Source: Ophiothrix spiculata (taxonomy: Eukaryota > Echinodermata > Ophiuroidea > Amphilepidida > Ophiotrichidae). From it: a stretch of 42,323 nt of DNA. Numbering within the stretch: position 1 is the first letter of the stretch; each line of letters opens with the position of its first letter. Position numbers and translations under genes: made by a program. The notes below the pieces were generated by a model. It was not told the origin of the DNA. It searched no databases and worked only from the letters and a program-made list of their open reading frames with translations. The stretch lies in assembly GCA_000969725.1 (NCBI GenBank), contig JXSR01S028824.1, one strand, 5' to 3'. Positions 1-11,010 of the stretch are shown one piece after another.

Positions 1-96
1 TCAAGTCTTCTTCCCTTTCTTCTCTTCTCTTTTTTGTTTTCCTTTTTTCCTATCTCCTCCTTTCCCCTTTCTTTTCTCCGTTTTCTTTCTTCTTTG
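1..96. repeat. Polypyrimidine low-complexity tract
   Basis: Almost pure C/T on the plus strand (purine-rich on the minus strand), with irregular TTCTTCC and CTTTTC units. It could be simple repeat expansion or the fringe of an element that continues past the left edge. It may form triplex DNA; in PDE pre-mRNA sense it is a purine tract. Confidence 0.8.
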
Positions 97-246
97 TGAA
101 TGTAACCGGCCCTGAGCGGCCCAAAACCAAGCGGCCCATGTGGCGATCGCCAAAACGCCACCGTTGCCAGTCCGCCTATGTCTCGATACATCTTTGGGGT
201 ACCTCCTGGTCAAATGACAATTTGACATTACAATTTGACATTACTT
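97..246. other. GC-richer patch of unknown origin
   Basis: This patch is far richer in C and G (GGCCCTGAGCGGCCC, GGCGATCGCC, AACGCCACCG) than the surrounding AT-rich intron. It ends in a 13-bp direct repeat, ACAATTTGACATT. It adjoins the polypyrimidine tract and may be one end of a mobile element cut by the window edge. The minus-strand open frame over it has low-complexity Lys/Arg-rich sequence and is not convincing. Confidence 0.35.
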
Positions 247-390
247 GCAGTCTTTCTTAAGAATAAATTTTCACATTTCCAAGGCTTACGCACTTGACGC
301 TTGTTAAGTAATTCTGCATGAAGGATCACTTGTCTACACAACATATTTTCACTGCGTAATTGGTCTACTAACTCTGGTGTTTGTTATATA

Positions 391-774
391 GGGAAGCGGG
401 TTGGCGCAGCGTTACTTCCGGCGCCTTGCACCAATGAGGTCCCGGGTTCGAGTCCCGCTCCTGGCACTTTATGTGCATTTGGTTTTCAGTCCATGCTCGC
501 TTCCGTAGGTTTTTCTCCGGGTGCTCCGGTCTTCCTCCTGCATCTAAAACTGTCACTTGATTTGTCCATCTGAGTCTGCCCCACCCAGGTTATGGGAAGC
601 TGCACAAAGGGTGAATATTACAACCGAAGTACCGATAGAATGTGCTCTACGGAAGCACTTCTAAGTGAAGTGAAATGGTTGTGACGATCTACCTGCAGCG
701 AATCACGAGCGCTTTGTTTCCTATTCGGTCAAAAGGCGCTATATAAATGCCATTATTATTATTATTATTATTAT
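391..774 (+). mobile_element. tRNA-headed SINE with (ATT)n tail
   Basis: The left end is tRNA-like: an A-box-like TTGGCGCAGCG at 401-411 and a B box GGTTCGAGTCC at 445-455, followed by a body of about 280 bp. The end is GGCGCTATATAAATGC at about 735 and then an ATT microsatellite at 751-774. Pol III promoter boxes at one end and a simple tail at the other define a SINE. Target-site duplications are not clear because the right flank is itself AT-rich (repeated ATAATGT). Confidence 0.85.
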
Positions 775-2930
775 AATGTATAATGTATAATGATGCAGTA
801 TGCAGGCACATTTTAAAGTATTGAAAAACATCATCATAAAATACCAATATCTTGCACCTTATTTATTTGGCGACGTTGTGCTTTTTGAATTATTTTGTAG
901 CTAATATTCAAGTTTTGAATTTGACAAAACATCCCAGTAAATTGATGTCTTTCACATTAATCTTCCATACAAAATGGCATATTACTGCAAGGCGGTAATT
1001 GCTATGTTAAAAGTGCATTTTAAAACATTCATCAAGGCTTATTAGCTATAAACAATAAACTTTGCAAATATTGATTGAAAGAAACAATAAATCATCTTGG
1101 TAAAACCTAATGATAATTACAACCATCATTGTTATTTTCTTTTCCAATTACTTCCAAGCATCAGGGTTAATACACTATCAGCATCCTTTGTAACCAACTA
1201 CAAATAATTGAACATTTGACGTCAACGGAGGTGACCTGGATTCTGAAATGCACTTTTTTTTTGAAGTAAAATAAAGAGATAAGGAAACTGTCAATGTCAA
1301 TTCCGGCTCTCTTATGCTTACTGTTTGTAAAATTCATATTTACAGACATGAATACAAATAAATATTTCATCTTTAATTCATCATACCATATGGTATCAAG
1401 TACTTTGAAGGATTTTGCCTGGCTGACTGTTCTGCAGACTTGATATTCAATGACATTGATCAAAGTTTGTGAATGTGGTCGATAAGTTTGTATTTGAAAA
1501 AGTGTAGTGCACCAAGTTTGCAGTTTTCAGCATTCTTCCATTTTAATTCTCAAATTGAAATGTTTGCATCATATGGGTGCTAAATCCTGGTTCACAGTTC
1601 TCAGAGGGTGATGGTCATGGACGTAAAGCAATATCAGAAGACTGTCAACTATGGCAGTCTGCAGTGGCTAACAAATTACTTGGCATAAAGTGACAGCAAC
1701 ACATGATTACTGGTGGGAAATGCAATTTGAAATCTGTAGCTTTATGTCGCCTGCCATTACCCCTATTCATCACAGTGTGAGCCTGCGTTTAAAAGCAAAT
1801 ATTAGTTATTTTTTTTGAAGAAAATAATACACATTTTCATCAAAATTCATCATAATATAAATTTCCTTGCAAAGCTTAATGTGGGTTAAGATCAGAATAT
1901 AGTAACAGGGATATAGAAAAAATTCTTCAACATGATTAGACTTTCACTATTTTAATTTAAAGAATAACATCCTCATTCTTGTAAAAGAAAACTCTTCATG
2001 TTTGTTTAAATTAAATTAAGTGGATGCTTGGGCTTGTCTAACTTGTTTCCTGGCAGCCTTGTACCCTATTTCCTTTGACACAATTTTATTTGATGTCATC
2101 TTAAAAGAATTGTTAACCCAGTATGACAATAATTATTCTTCCCCATCCAGAGATAGACGTATAACCTTGATCTCATTCGCCATTTCTCATGATGCAAAAA
2201 TCACGTAACATTGGCAAAACTGCGCAATATCACAATTATGAAAGAATTAAGAAACATTAAGGTACAAGGTTATTGCTGTGGACAAAAAGATTTCCATCTC
2301 ATTACCAGGATATTTTTTATTTTAGAAACGCTGAAAATAATAAGCGTCATTCCACAGACACCCTAATGTTGCAATTCTGTGATCAGGTCGAATCACAGTA
2401 GCATAATGATTTCTGACTATTTGTCGAATAAAATGTCACAAAATGAATTTTAACAATGCAATATTACACATTTTGACTATTTTTTTCATTTTAGAGTAGG
2501 TTTTGTGGTTGCCCCCATGAGCAAAGAGCCTGGCTATTGAGCATGACTAGGTTCCCTGTAGCTATTAGTGGTGTAGAAAGATTAAAAAGTACAATATGGA
2601 ATTCAGAAAGCAAGCATTATTATATTCCATAGTCAATGGCATGAATTTTTCATTTTTATCAGCCATCCCCTGTAACCATAACAGTCATCTTCATCTCAGT
2701 AAGCTACTTGTAGTTTCGTGGAGCTGCTTTTAATATATGGGGGCTAACATAAACAAAGATATCTTTAGTGTTTTCACTCTAAACTGATAATGTAAATTCA
2801 TGCTGGGGATCCTTGAATGTACAATTGTCTGGGGTTAAGTTTGTTTTGAAAGTGATGAACTACCTATTAAAATTGTGTCAAGCCTAGATTAATTACATCC
2901 CTAGTTAAAGTATTGTTGCAATATAGTAAA

Positions 2931-3005
2931 GGGAAGTGAGTGTATTTTATTTGCCTTGCAACAATGCATCTTGGTTCGATCCCCTGCCCTGGCAATGTAT
3001 TTGTC
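2931..3005 (+). mobile_element. Truncated SINE head, related to the 391-774 element
   Basis: It starts GGGAAGTGAGTG and carries a B-box-like GGTTCGATCCC followed by CTGCCCTGGCAATG. This parallels GGGAAGCGGG, GGTTCGAGTCC and CTCCTGGCAC in the 391-774 SINE. The A box is decayed and the body and tail are missing, so it is an old fragment. Confidence 0.55.
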
Positions 3006-3322
3006 AATCCAAACTTTTGACCCATATGAAAAGCATAGAGGTGCTAGACAGTGATGAGGCTATATCCACTCTAAATATGTCATAATATAAAACTTTGATA
3101 TATGACGCAAAACATTTACTTCCATAAATGGTCTTATCATAAAACTACTGTAGTTGGACTATTCGTAAATGCATGTCTGTAGCAAATACTCAGTGGTCTT
3201 AGAGGCGAGCGTACATTTTTCAAGTTCAAAGTGTTCGCATCTACACTCAAGACTCTGAAATTGAATCCAACAACAATAATAGGTCTTATTTACAGAACAG
3301 GTGATAAAATGTAAGTAACATA

Positions 3323-3458
3323 AAATATAGATATAGTTCTTGTAACAAATCCAGTGTTAAAATGTGGTACTCACTAGAAAATTTCAACTCCTGTCAGGAG
3401 TCTTGGTCACTTTGTCTGGTTTTATACTGGATTTGTTACAAGAACTATATCTATATTT
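3323..3458. repeat. Inverted repeat with 33-bp perfect arms
   Basis: The left arm at 3323-3355 (AAATATAGATATAGTTCTTG...) is the exact reverse complement of the right arm at 3426-3458, around a 70-nt spacer. The spacer contains a small palindrome, ACTCCTGTCAGGAGT. The perfect arms suggest a recent inverted duplication, a foldback element or a hairpin RNA template. No coding content is visible. Confidence 0.85.
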
Positions 3459-4794
3459 GACTTTATGAACAATTCTGATGAATCTATTAAGAGTGTTGTA
3501 AGTAACATGCTTCATAAGTCAGCAGCACCAATTTAGAAGCCCATCAAAACTTGCTCTGTGGTCGGACAGTCAGGTAAAGCCGAAAATGACTGCATGATAA
3601 CTGAAAACTGAAAATGTCCACTTGATCAAAATTTTAGAGCACATTTTATTCGACAAGGATAGTCCAATTATTTGTCTACAAAATAATTGAACCTGGATAC
3701 ATCAGAATGAAAATTCTCAAATATATCATAACAATAATTAGTACTTTCATATATATTTTGGTCTAAAAATCAAACTCAAAATCAGATTTTTCACAACCAA
3801 TTCGAGATGGATAGTGACACATACCACTACATCTCTTATGTTATTGTTGTGTCATTGGCCAGACAATGTCAATGCCATAACATAACATTTCATTTGAATT
3901 GCAGCCAGCAGACATTTCTTTCATCTGCCAGACATGATCAAACACATTGCTAGATCAACACCTGACATGTTGAAGTATAAGATTCAAGTTTCTGTCAGGT
4001 GGTGGGGAGATACTCAAATATAATAGCTATATAGTGGTGCACAACTCAAATGATTTACTATTTTCACAGAAAATCTTAAGACATGGGTTAGACTGAAAAA
4101 GAAAAATTGTTTAGCTATTGCTATGTATACCAAATTACCAAATGTCACAAAGTTAACTTCAGAGAATCCGTTATTTTGCAGTGTGTAACTATGGAAGCTA
4201 AATGATTTTAGCATTTTGTAGTTTCTGTGCTGCAGTATGAAAAAATTTCATAATTACTGGAGAAATTATCATGACATACAATTTGAAAGCAATGCAGACC
4301 ATAAGCAGAAAATATGTAAGATTGGGAAGTTACAGAACCGTTTGGAAAGTGGCACACGCTTTGCAAACCAACATATCTAATATATTTTTCCTGATAAATA
4401 TAAGCGTGAACCACACAGAAAATCATACAGAGTCAATTTCTAGGGATAAAATTACACTGAATTATTATTTTTAAGGGCCCCACTTTTTTGCATCAGGCCC
4501 CCTACATAGTTTTGTGAACGGTCCCTAATTGAAATCAGAACAAAAATTTATCAATGCATTGGCTAGTATGCTAGATGCAATTTTTAAAGAATGAATATGT
4601 TAAGATTCCACCCTATAAATGTTTGACGTGACTGCGACAGACTGCGACAACTAGGAAAGACACTCTGTATGAAACCAGTCAAAACTCTCTTGTTACAAAA
4701 CCTTAAGCCTTAAAAACACTAAAACACAAAGGCTTCAGATTTAAAGCATTATCTGTTACACATTTAGACTTAAGACCTATATATTAAATCTAGC

Positions 4795-4867
4795 GCTTTG
4801 AGAGGTCAGTTGGGAGAGCATCCAATTAATAAATGGGGAGGTCCCAGGTTCAGACCCTGGTCAAGGC
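4795..4867 (+). tRNA. tRNA-like cloverleaf (anticodon position AAT, Ile-like); tRNA pseudogene or SINE head
   Basis: The 73-nt segment folds as a tRNA. The acceptor stem GCTTTGA/TCAAGGC forms seven pairs (one G-T). The D arm GGTC-AGTTGGGA-GAGC has one mismatch. The anticodon stem TCCAA/ATGGG has one A-A mismatch, a loop TTAATAA and AAT at the anticodon position. The T arm CCAGG-TTCAGAC-CCTGG is perfect. A TTTT run about 7 nt downstream could end Pol III transcription. The mismatches, the 6-nt variable loop and the weak B box (GGTTCAGACCC) argue for a decayed tRNA or tRNA-derived repeat rather than a working Ile gene. Confidence 0.5.
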
Positions 4868-7178
4868 TTGTTAATTTTCCTCAAGTCTTGGCCCCCTTGC
4901 AATATGAAGAATAATGACTTGCACATATCAAGTTTGTTGCAAAATATTGGATAGAGTTTTTCCATTGTGCATTACATCCTTATCTTATAATGAAAGTATC
5001 CCTTCCCCTCTTTATTGGCGAGACGTGACTAAAAACCTAGCACTCGATACCTGACATGTTGAAGTATTGTGTATTTACATCCCTCTTGTTTTCAATATTT
5101 ACATGCGAGTCTTGAACCCTGATATTACATTCATCTTGACTAACATATCTATCAATTCATATATTCTGTTCAAACTCAAGGTCATTTCAGAGTAGCTGTC
5201 TCTTGTTTAAAGTCAAGGCAATTTCAGAGTAGCTTCCACTTTGAAGTGTGTTGTTAATAGAGACAACTTCTTTAAGAACCACCAGTTGTTGCGATGAAGT
5301 TTCATTTTTTTAAATGAATTATATGCATATTACATAATATAATACTTAGTATTTGGATTCAGCATACAAACAATTTATTTTAATATCCTTCACCTTATCC
5401 ATGTGTCAAACGTCAACACTAATGTTCATACATTCTTAAACAAGAAAACTAGATTTATATATATAGCGCCACCAATAATGAGCATTTGGTTAGTAATGAA
5501 CACTATATTTCAATGGTGGGCAAACAGCCCTGCATATTTGCATAATAATTGCAGCGATGGTTCATTGCAACCAAATTTGAAATAATCAATTTATGGATTG
5601 GTCATGCTTGCTGCAAAACTTTCCAACCATGATATCATTCACATGACATTTTTTATGTCAACGAGAAATTGTGACCAACACAACAGACACTCTGAAATCA
5701 ACTTTAGTCTTGCAGCCAGTGTGAGTATGAAGTCAAAGTACCTGAAACCTTTAACGTATGTTTTCAATACAGTCTTTGAGGGGATTAATTTTGGACTCTT
5801 CAGTCTCTTTGATTGCTTAATCACTTTCAAATGAAGTTTCATGTGAAAGAAGTACACCCCTCAAACACCCCTCACCAGCAGGACTACTTTTAACAAACCA
5901 CCCCTCTTCATTAAATCCTAGCCATTTAAAATCAACTAAGTATCTGTTTCCGTTACTTTACTTGATATTGAACCATATTTTCAAAAACAACCTTATTTAT
6001 CTATTTATTGATGCAATATTCACCTTAAAGATTGCTTACATTTTGTATAAAAACATAAGCATAACATTGTAAAACATAGCTTTGGGGAAAACACTCCAAT
6101 AATGCATAAAGTTTGCATTGCATGTATGACATTGACAAGTGGCTAAGGCAGACAGTGAGATGACATTTAAGGTTTCATTATATGATTTGAAGTACTTTGA
6201 TGAAAACATTTTCATTTGACGGAAGTTTGCTTTCTCTATTTTTTTTAATATGCATGCAATAAATTAAGCTTTTGTACAAGCCTTGTATTTTGGCTTCTAA
6301 ATTTTGAAATCACAGTCATTAGAGCAACCTTCTTTGACTTTGTACTTCAATATTTCAAGTTTATATTTTATGTAATCACTAACTTAAATTCTACAAGATG
6401 ACTATTGAACATTTTGTAATTGCATCTATAAATATTTACTTTGATTAAAATACTGACGATAAACAATAATTGTACTTTGTTATATGATTATGCAAAGGAC
6501 AAAACATGTAAATTGTAAATTCAAGATGGTTATTGATATGTAAAATCAAAATACAAAAAAACTCTATTACTTATCACATAAAAATTACTGATGTGCATTA
6601 ATTATTCCTGCAGTCAGCTGTATATTGTTCTAGTCTTGCACATCAAAAATTAAGACTTTTCAAGACTTTGTCTTTATTTCCGCAGATGTGATGATGGTGG
6701 GGAAGCTAGAGACTTCCAATTTGATTAAAATTGTCAGATATATCATTTGTATCTGTAACAAGTTTACTAAATATAAATGGGTGTTTGTTTTATTCTTATT
6801 GAAAGAGAAGATTATCTTGTTTGTTTATTGTTAAATCAATAGAGATACATGTTTTAGTCAACACTTATTGACAAATATTAAGGCTATATATATGCTTCAT
6901 TTCAGCAAGGCACAAGAATTAAGAAAGAGTTTACTTTTCACAAGTAAAATTATTTTTATTACTCTCTATATTGAAGTGTTGTAACTTGCTACATTTAAAC
7001 TTTGAAAATAAGTAGGTCAATTGCAACACAACACTACATAAATGTTACTGTCACATCCAAAACACATCTGTGAAATATTCTAAAGAAATCTTTTAAAGTA
7101 TATCTCTACTCTTCTTGAATTATGTAAGCTTAAATGAGTGTCATTCCCATCATTCTAGATCAACTATGTGTTACTTAC

Positions 7179-7279
7179 TTGAAATATAACGCCAAGTCTG
7201 TTGATAATATTGCATTTTCTAGCATGTTAAGAGCTACTCTGTAGTCGTCAGCTGATAAGAATTGGAATATGTTATTTCC
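7179..7279 (-). CDS. PDE5/6/11-like: PDE5/6/11-type phosphodiesterase, catalytic exon with [10 protein letters not shown] motif
   Basis: This internal exon of 101 nt starts in phase 0 after ggttcacag and ends two bases into a Lys codon before a GTAAGT donor. It reads [20 protein letters not shown] and then [13 protein letters not shown]. The [11 protein letters not shown] helix is diagnostic of cGMP-type PDEs; in family members it is followed by KKR-x-F. No later exon was found to the left: I searched the minus strand for the TACDLSAITKPW, EFF-QGD and Q-GFID regions and saw none down to position 1. The third acidic metal ligand, the invariant glutamine and the C-terminus should therefore lie outside the window. 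The acceptor region of this exon has been tandemly duplicated. Confidence 0.95.
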
Positions 7280-7437
7280 CTGTGAACCAAAACAAAATGA
7301 AACTTATCACAGAAATTCATCCACAATTATTCTATGGTTTTAAAAAGAGAAATATAAGAAAATGTTATTTCCTTTGAACCAATACAAAATGAAACTTAAC
7401 ACAGAAATTCATCCATAATTATCTTTATGGTTTTTAA
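7269..7437. repeat. Tandem duplication covering the 3' splice site of the 7279-7179 exon
   Basis: Two units of about 74 bp (7269-7344 and 7361-7437) share ATGTTATTTCC, GAACCAA-ACAAAATGAAAC and CACAGAAATTCATCCA blocks. The first unit includes the real acceptor (ggttcacag at 7288-7280 on the minus strand) and the first 11 exon bases. The second carries a matching ggttcaaag|gaaataacat 92 nt upstream. Confidence 0.85.
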
Positions 7438-8761
7438 AAGATTTTGGTGTCTGTGACTAGAATCATTCCTTGTATGAAATACAATGAGTAAGTTTACAAT
7501 CAAATATTTATGCACAAGTATCTGCATAATGGATACATACATATAAAGCTTATCTATCTAAAGACTCGTACATATAAGTGCTAATCTCTTCCCTAATCCA
7601 ATAAGTGCCACTTTCACACAGAGCATAGAAAATGTTTTAAGAATGATCTATATTTCTCATGTATAGTTCATCTCAAGATTTTCTCCAAGTTTTTTTTTCT
7701 TTAGCAGGTTTTTATTGCTGACACCTGTTACTAGGCTGTTCTGAATACTGGAGAATACAGGTGCACTTTGCTGGTTTTGATTACATGACAAGTGTGTTAA
7801 GAAAGAATGGGCTGATTTGAAATGCTAATAAATACTTAGATGCACTAACACTTAACTTCACAGCACGTAACATCTAATCTCCATACTACAACTGCTAATC
7901 TAAAAGCTTTTCTTATTAACTTTATAAGTGGAGATTCTTAAACGCATCAATCTCTGGGTCTGTGTTGTATCTCCTTTATTTCAGAATATGTGACCTGTCA
8001 TATCCATAGATACTTATGTTCGGCATAGAATATTATGTGATACGAGCCATTGAAGCTGAGCATAGTCAAAAATCATGTCTGAGATAATTTCTAATTTCAT
8101 CAGGAGGGTTACCTTTGAGGTGTGTTCTATCAAATTAATCAGGTTATAACATCAACAACATAAGAAGAAAAATGTGTTAAAACCAAGTTAAAAATTCTCT
8201 CTCCATTCATTTAAAAAAAAATGTGATTTTCTCAGAGCAACAGTTTTCTGAATCAGCAAAATGCCCTTCGCCAATTTGAATGTAACTTTGCAACCAAACA
8301 TCCAATATCCAAAAGCAATGTCTCATTTTAAAGCTTAAAATACCAGCTTTCAGATGAGACCAAAATATTAGATTTGATTTTGGGACTGTAAGGTACATTT
8401 TGATATGATGGAACACAAATGCTAACTACTTCTTACTGGAAGAGTTCTAACAATATTGTAGTGGTCCATCGATGCTTGTGTATGCCGTATGAGTAAAGAA
8501 CGTACATTTTGTCAAGTATAGTACTCGCAGATATAGGCAAAAAAGGCTAACAATAGCAAAAAGGCCATACCTTAGTATTAGCCAAAACTACCGCTTCTTT
8601 TCTAATCATCACAGTTCGGACATTTTTACAGCTTTTCATACATGTTTTCAGGATTTATTAAACATTTTTGTCACTGACATACACATGGTGTTTTACACAT
8701 TCATTCAAAACAGAAGAAAGTCAAAAAAGAATTAACTTTCTATGGGATTTTTTGAACGAAC
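7280..8761 (-). other. Intron 5 of the PDE gene
   Basis: 1482 nt, phase 0, donor GTTCGT and acceptor ttcacag. Apart from the duplicated acceptor region at 7269-7437 I see only AT-rich sequence. The open frames here (for example 8207-8416) show no recognisable protein. Confidence 0.85.
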
Positions 8762-8849
8762 CTCTGAATGTAAAATCATAATGCTGTGGTCAAAATGGTG
8801 GTGCTCCATTGTTGATGTGCCATAGAGCTGGGATAAAGCGGATTCAGTT
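8762..8849 (-). CDS. PDE5/6/11-like: PDE5/6/11-type phosphodiesterase, catalytic exon with EHHHFD motif
   Basis: This internal exon of 88 nt begins after tttctccag. Its first base completes the Lys codon left by the previous exon, followed by [14 protein letters not shown] and [15 protein letters not shown], ending in phase 0. [17 protein letters not shown] is a strongly conserved catalytic-domain block lining the metal and substrate pocket in the PDE5, PDE6 and PDE11 group. The donor is GTTCGT, which keeps the GT but matches the consensus poorly at +3 and +4, so this site could be inefficient. The next exon continues with GNNIFQFLS, exactly where family members read EG(N/H)NIF. The introns on either side are short for this gene (2.4 and 1.5 kb). 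Confidence 0.95.
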
Positions 8850-9235
8850 CTGGAGAAAGAAAATAAAAAATAGGTGTTAGTTTTTTAAAGTAACCTTGCT
8901 TTATGCAATCAATGTGAAATAGAATTTGTGAATTGGTCACTTCTTACGTCTTATCTTTTACAAACGTCAATTGTAGCAAAATGTCCAGAAGTCTGGAAAA
9001 TACTATTCATCCTAGGCAAAAATCACCTTTGCTAGGCATTAATTTTTTTTCACAGATGAAAATGAAGCTTAACCATTTAGAGTAAATAAAGTACACAGAT
9101 AATGAACAAAAGTTTGAATTTTTGTTTGCCAAGTTTGAAAATTTTTCATTTTGTTCCTAATGAGGCAAACAAATTGGTAGAACAAAATTTCCAAAAAGTC
9201 ATTGTGATTTCAAATTAGTGAAACCGCTTATAATA

Positions 9236-9512
9236 GGGCTCTCCACACAGGCAAATCAATCTGTATTTCACACATCCAGATGCATCTAGATTAAACTGGA
9301 CTTCAGCAAATGACCGCACCAGCATATGTGACTGCGCGTGCACATACGGTAGTTGCGTTATTTCCACTCACACACACACGCCCCAGCGTGCCGATACGCG
9401 CCACGTTAGTAAAGTCAGATCCACATGTGACCGTGTGAACATTATCTGCACTTCGAAAATGTACTCTCATCTAGATGCATCTAGATTTGATGCTCCCATG
9501 TGGACAGCCCCA
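9236..9512. mobile_element. MITE-like element with imperfect terminal inverted repeats
   Basis: The left end AGGGCTCTCCACACAGG and the reverse complement of the right end, GGGGCTGTCCACATGGG, match imperfectly. Inside each end lies a related GATGCATCTAGATT block, including an 18-bp perfect palindrome ATCTAGATGCATCTAGAT at 9469-9486. The middle is CpG-richer (GCGCGTGCACATACGG, GCCGATACGCGCCACG) than the intron around it. There is no transposase; a non-autonomous DNA transposon is the best reading. Confidence 0.6.
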
Positions 9513-10041
9513 ATAGGTCTGGGTTTATATCTAATCTGCTGAGACAAGCTGGCGGCCAAGTACAACGCAATTTACAAGCTTTAAAACCAATAAAGCACAA
9601 TGAAAATCTACATTCTAAAGTGTTTTAATTAAAATTTAAACAGTCTGCTATTATATCCAGAAACCTAATATCTGTAAATATTAAATTTCCCTGGATATAC
9701 ACTCGGGATTTTCATCAAAATCTATTATTAAATTTCTTTCACATATCCACATTGGGGTTTTCAATAGAGACAGCTTGTGCAGCCTGTAAGAAGTAATGTG
9801 AACAGGAGTGGGCAAAACATAAAGTAGCAAAGTCATTGTCAAAAAATCTGCATATATTTGACATTTTATCAGTGTTATTTTACTCCAAAGACACCATAAC
9901 ATGAAGCAACTATGATTTTAAATTTACAGTTTTTAAGATTCTATATCTGGATATGATGTCTGCATAGATTATAAGAGGCAACTTAGGACTGCATATACTG
10001 CATAGTGTAATGCATCAGTAGCTATGGAACTCACATGGGTG

Positions 10042-10264
10042 GAAAAGAAGATATTGGGACCTTCCCATCATGTATTGCTTCCTAAGGGATTTTTGGTATG
10101 GATGGTAATAAGAGGGATTAGTGATGAAACATATCTAAAATGCAAATGTGGGATGAGGTCTGTTGATTGTGCTATGTTTCATCATTAAACCTTCTCATTG
10201 CAACCTGTACAAGAAATCCCATTGGAAGCAAGGCATGGTGGGAAGGTCCTGATATCTTCTTTTC
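10042..10264. mobile_element. Foldback element with ~92-bp arms
   Basis: The left arm 10042-10133 (GAAAAGAAGATATTGGGACC...) pairs with the right arm 10173-10264 (...GGTCCTGATATCTTCTTTTC) around a spacer of about 39 nt. Matched blocks include GACCTTCCCA / TGGGAAGGTC and GATGAAACATA / TATGTTTCATC. The arms are imperfect in the middle. This is a noncoding foldback or MITE remnant. Confidence 0.75.
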
Positions 10265-10348
10265 ATTGGGGAATTCTGTTCCTGCCAAAATCAAGTCCGG
10301 GTGCAGAGACTGATTTGTTTATAGAGAAAAACAGAGCAAATTATACTA

Positions 10349-10531
10349 CAGTGGGACCTTGTAAACACAAAATCTGTTAACATGAAAACCCTGACAAGTG
10401 ATAACACAAAATGGTTGTTTGGTCCCAAGTGTGATTTTTTAAAATTCAGTTGAATCACACAAGAACCTGATAACACAAACTAAAATCATTGTCCCCAGTA
10501 ATTTTGTGTTAACTAGGTTCCACGACCACTG
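10349..10531. mobile_element. Small TA-flanked MITE, pogo/mariner-like ends
   Basis: The element starts CAGTGGGACCTTGTAAACAC after a TA and ends, read in reverse complement, CAGTGGTCGTGGAACCTAG before a TA. CAGTGG-GG(A)ACCT ends with TA target duplications resemble Tc1/mariner or pogo MITEs. At 183 bp it has no coding capacity. Assignment to a superfamily is an inference from the ends only. Confidence 0.6.
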
Positions 10532-10750
10532 TATATGCAAATGATATACCAAACTGTACGCAAGGCATGCGTCCATATTTTCAATTTCATGCATTACGAC
10601 AAAATCTTGTGTATCATCTGCAAAACTGTTATCCCAGCCAAGAAAACAATAACAGTATGTATTTGTCATCCTACCAGGCTGAAATTCAGACGGTATCGAA
10701 GGGACACCTCATGGGATTGGCCAGTGACTGGACAGTGTCCATGTGGTCAG

Positions 10751-10832
10751 CTCTGCCCTACAAAGTACAAATGTAGTATGTGCATTGCAAATGTATTGCA
10801 AGTTAATTCCTATTTTCTTGGAGAAATCCTCC
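10751..10832 (-). repeat. Interspersed repeat family A, copy 1
   Basis: Read on the minus strand it gives GGATTTCTCCAAG, then CTTGCAAT, GCACATACT and TACTTTGTAGGGCAG. The same ordered blocks recur at 10933-11010, 20666-20745 and 29072-29153. The family is unidentified; copies are about 80 bp and well diverged. Confidence 0.6.
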
Positions 10833-10932
10833 TGCACAAATGAGCAGACGATCAATTCTCCTTTATGATTTATGGCAGTATCTACTATCTCAAACATATG
10901 TACATACAACTTTTTAGCACGGGAATGGATTG

Positions 10933-11010
10933 AAGTGAAACTGCATGTTTTTAGGAAGCATCTGCTGTGCTTTATAAATGCACATACTGTGTTTTTATTT
11001 TGTGGGGCAA
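10933..11010 (+). repeat. Interspersed repeat family A, copy 2 (weak)
   Basis: It contains GGAAGCATCTGC, then ATGCACATACTGTGTTTTTA and TTTGTGGGGCAA, matching the second half of the copy at 29072-29153. It lies in opposite orientation to copy 1, about 100 bp away. Confidence 0.5.

Larger units (their letters stand above)
1..7178 (-). other. Partial intron 6 of the PDE gene (continues past the left edge)
   Basis: This AT-rich noncoding sequence lies downstream of the 7279-7179 exon on the minus strand. No later PDE exon is recognisable in it, so the intron is at least 7.18 kb unless a diverged exon was missed. It holds a polypyrimidine tract, a SINE, a SINE fragment, a 33-bp perfect inverted repeat and a tRNA-like cloverleaf, each listed separately. 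From about 775 to 2930 and from 4870 to 7178 I see nothing beyond AT-rich sequence with short chance open frames. Confidence 0.7.

Noticed and set aside
1..228. 75-codon minus-strand frame rich in Lys, Arg and Glu
   Set aside because: Its C-terminal part is just the translation of the polypyrimidine tract.
1..7178. Remaining catalytic exons of the PDE gene (ACDLSAITKPW, EFF-QGD, Q-GFID)
   Set aside because: I looked for these on the minus strand and did not find them, so they are placed outside the window rather than guessed.
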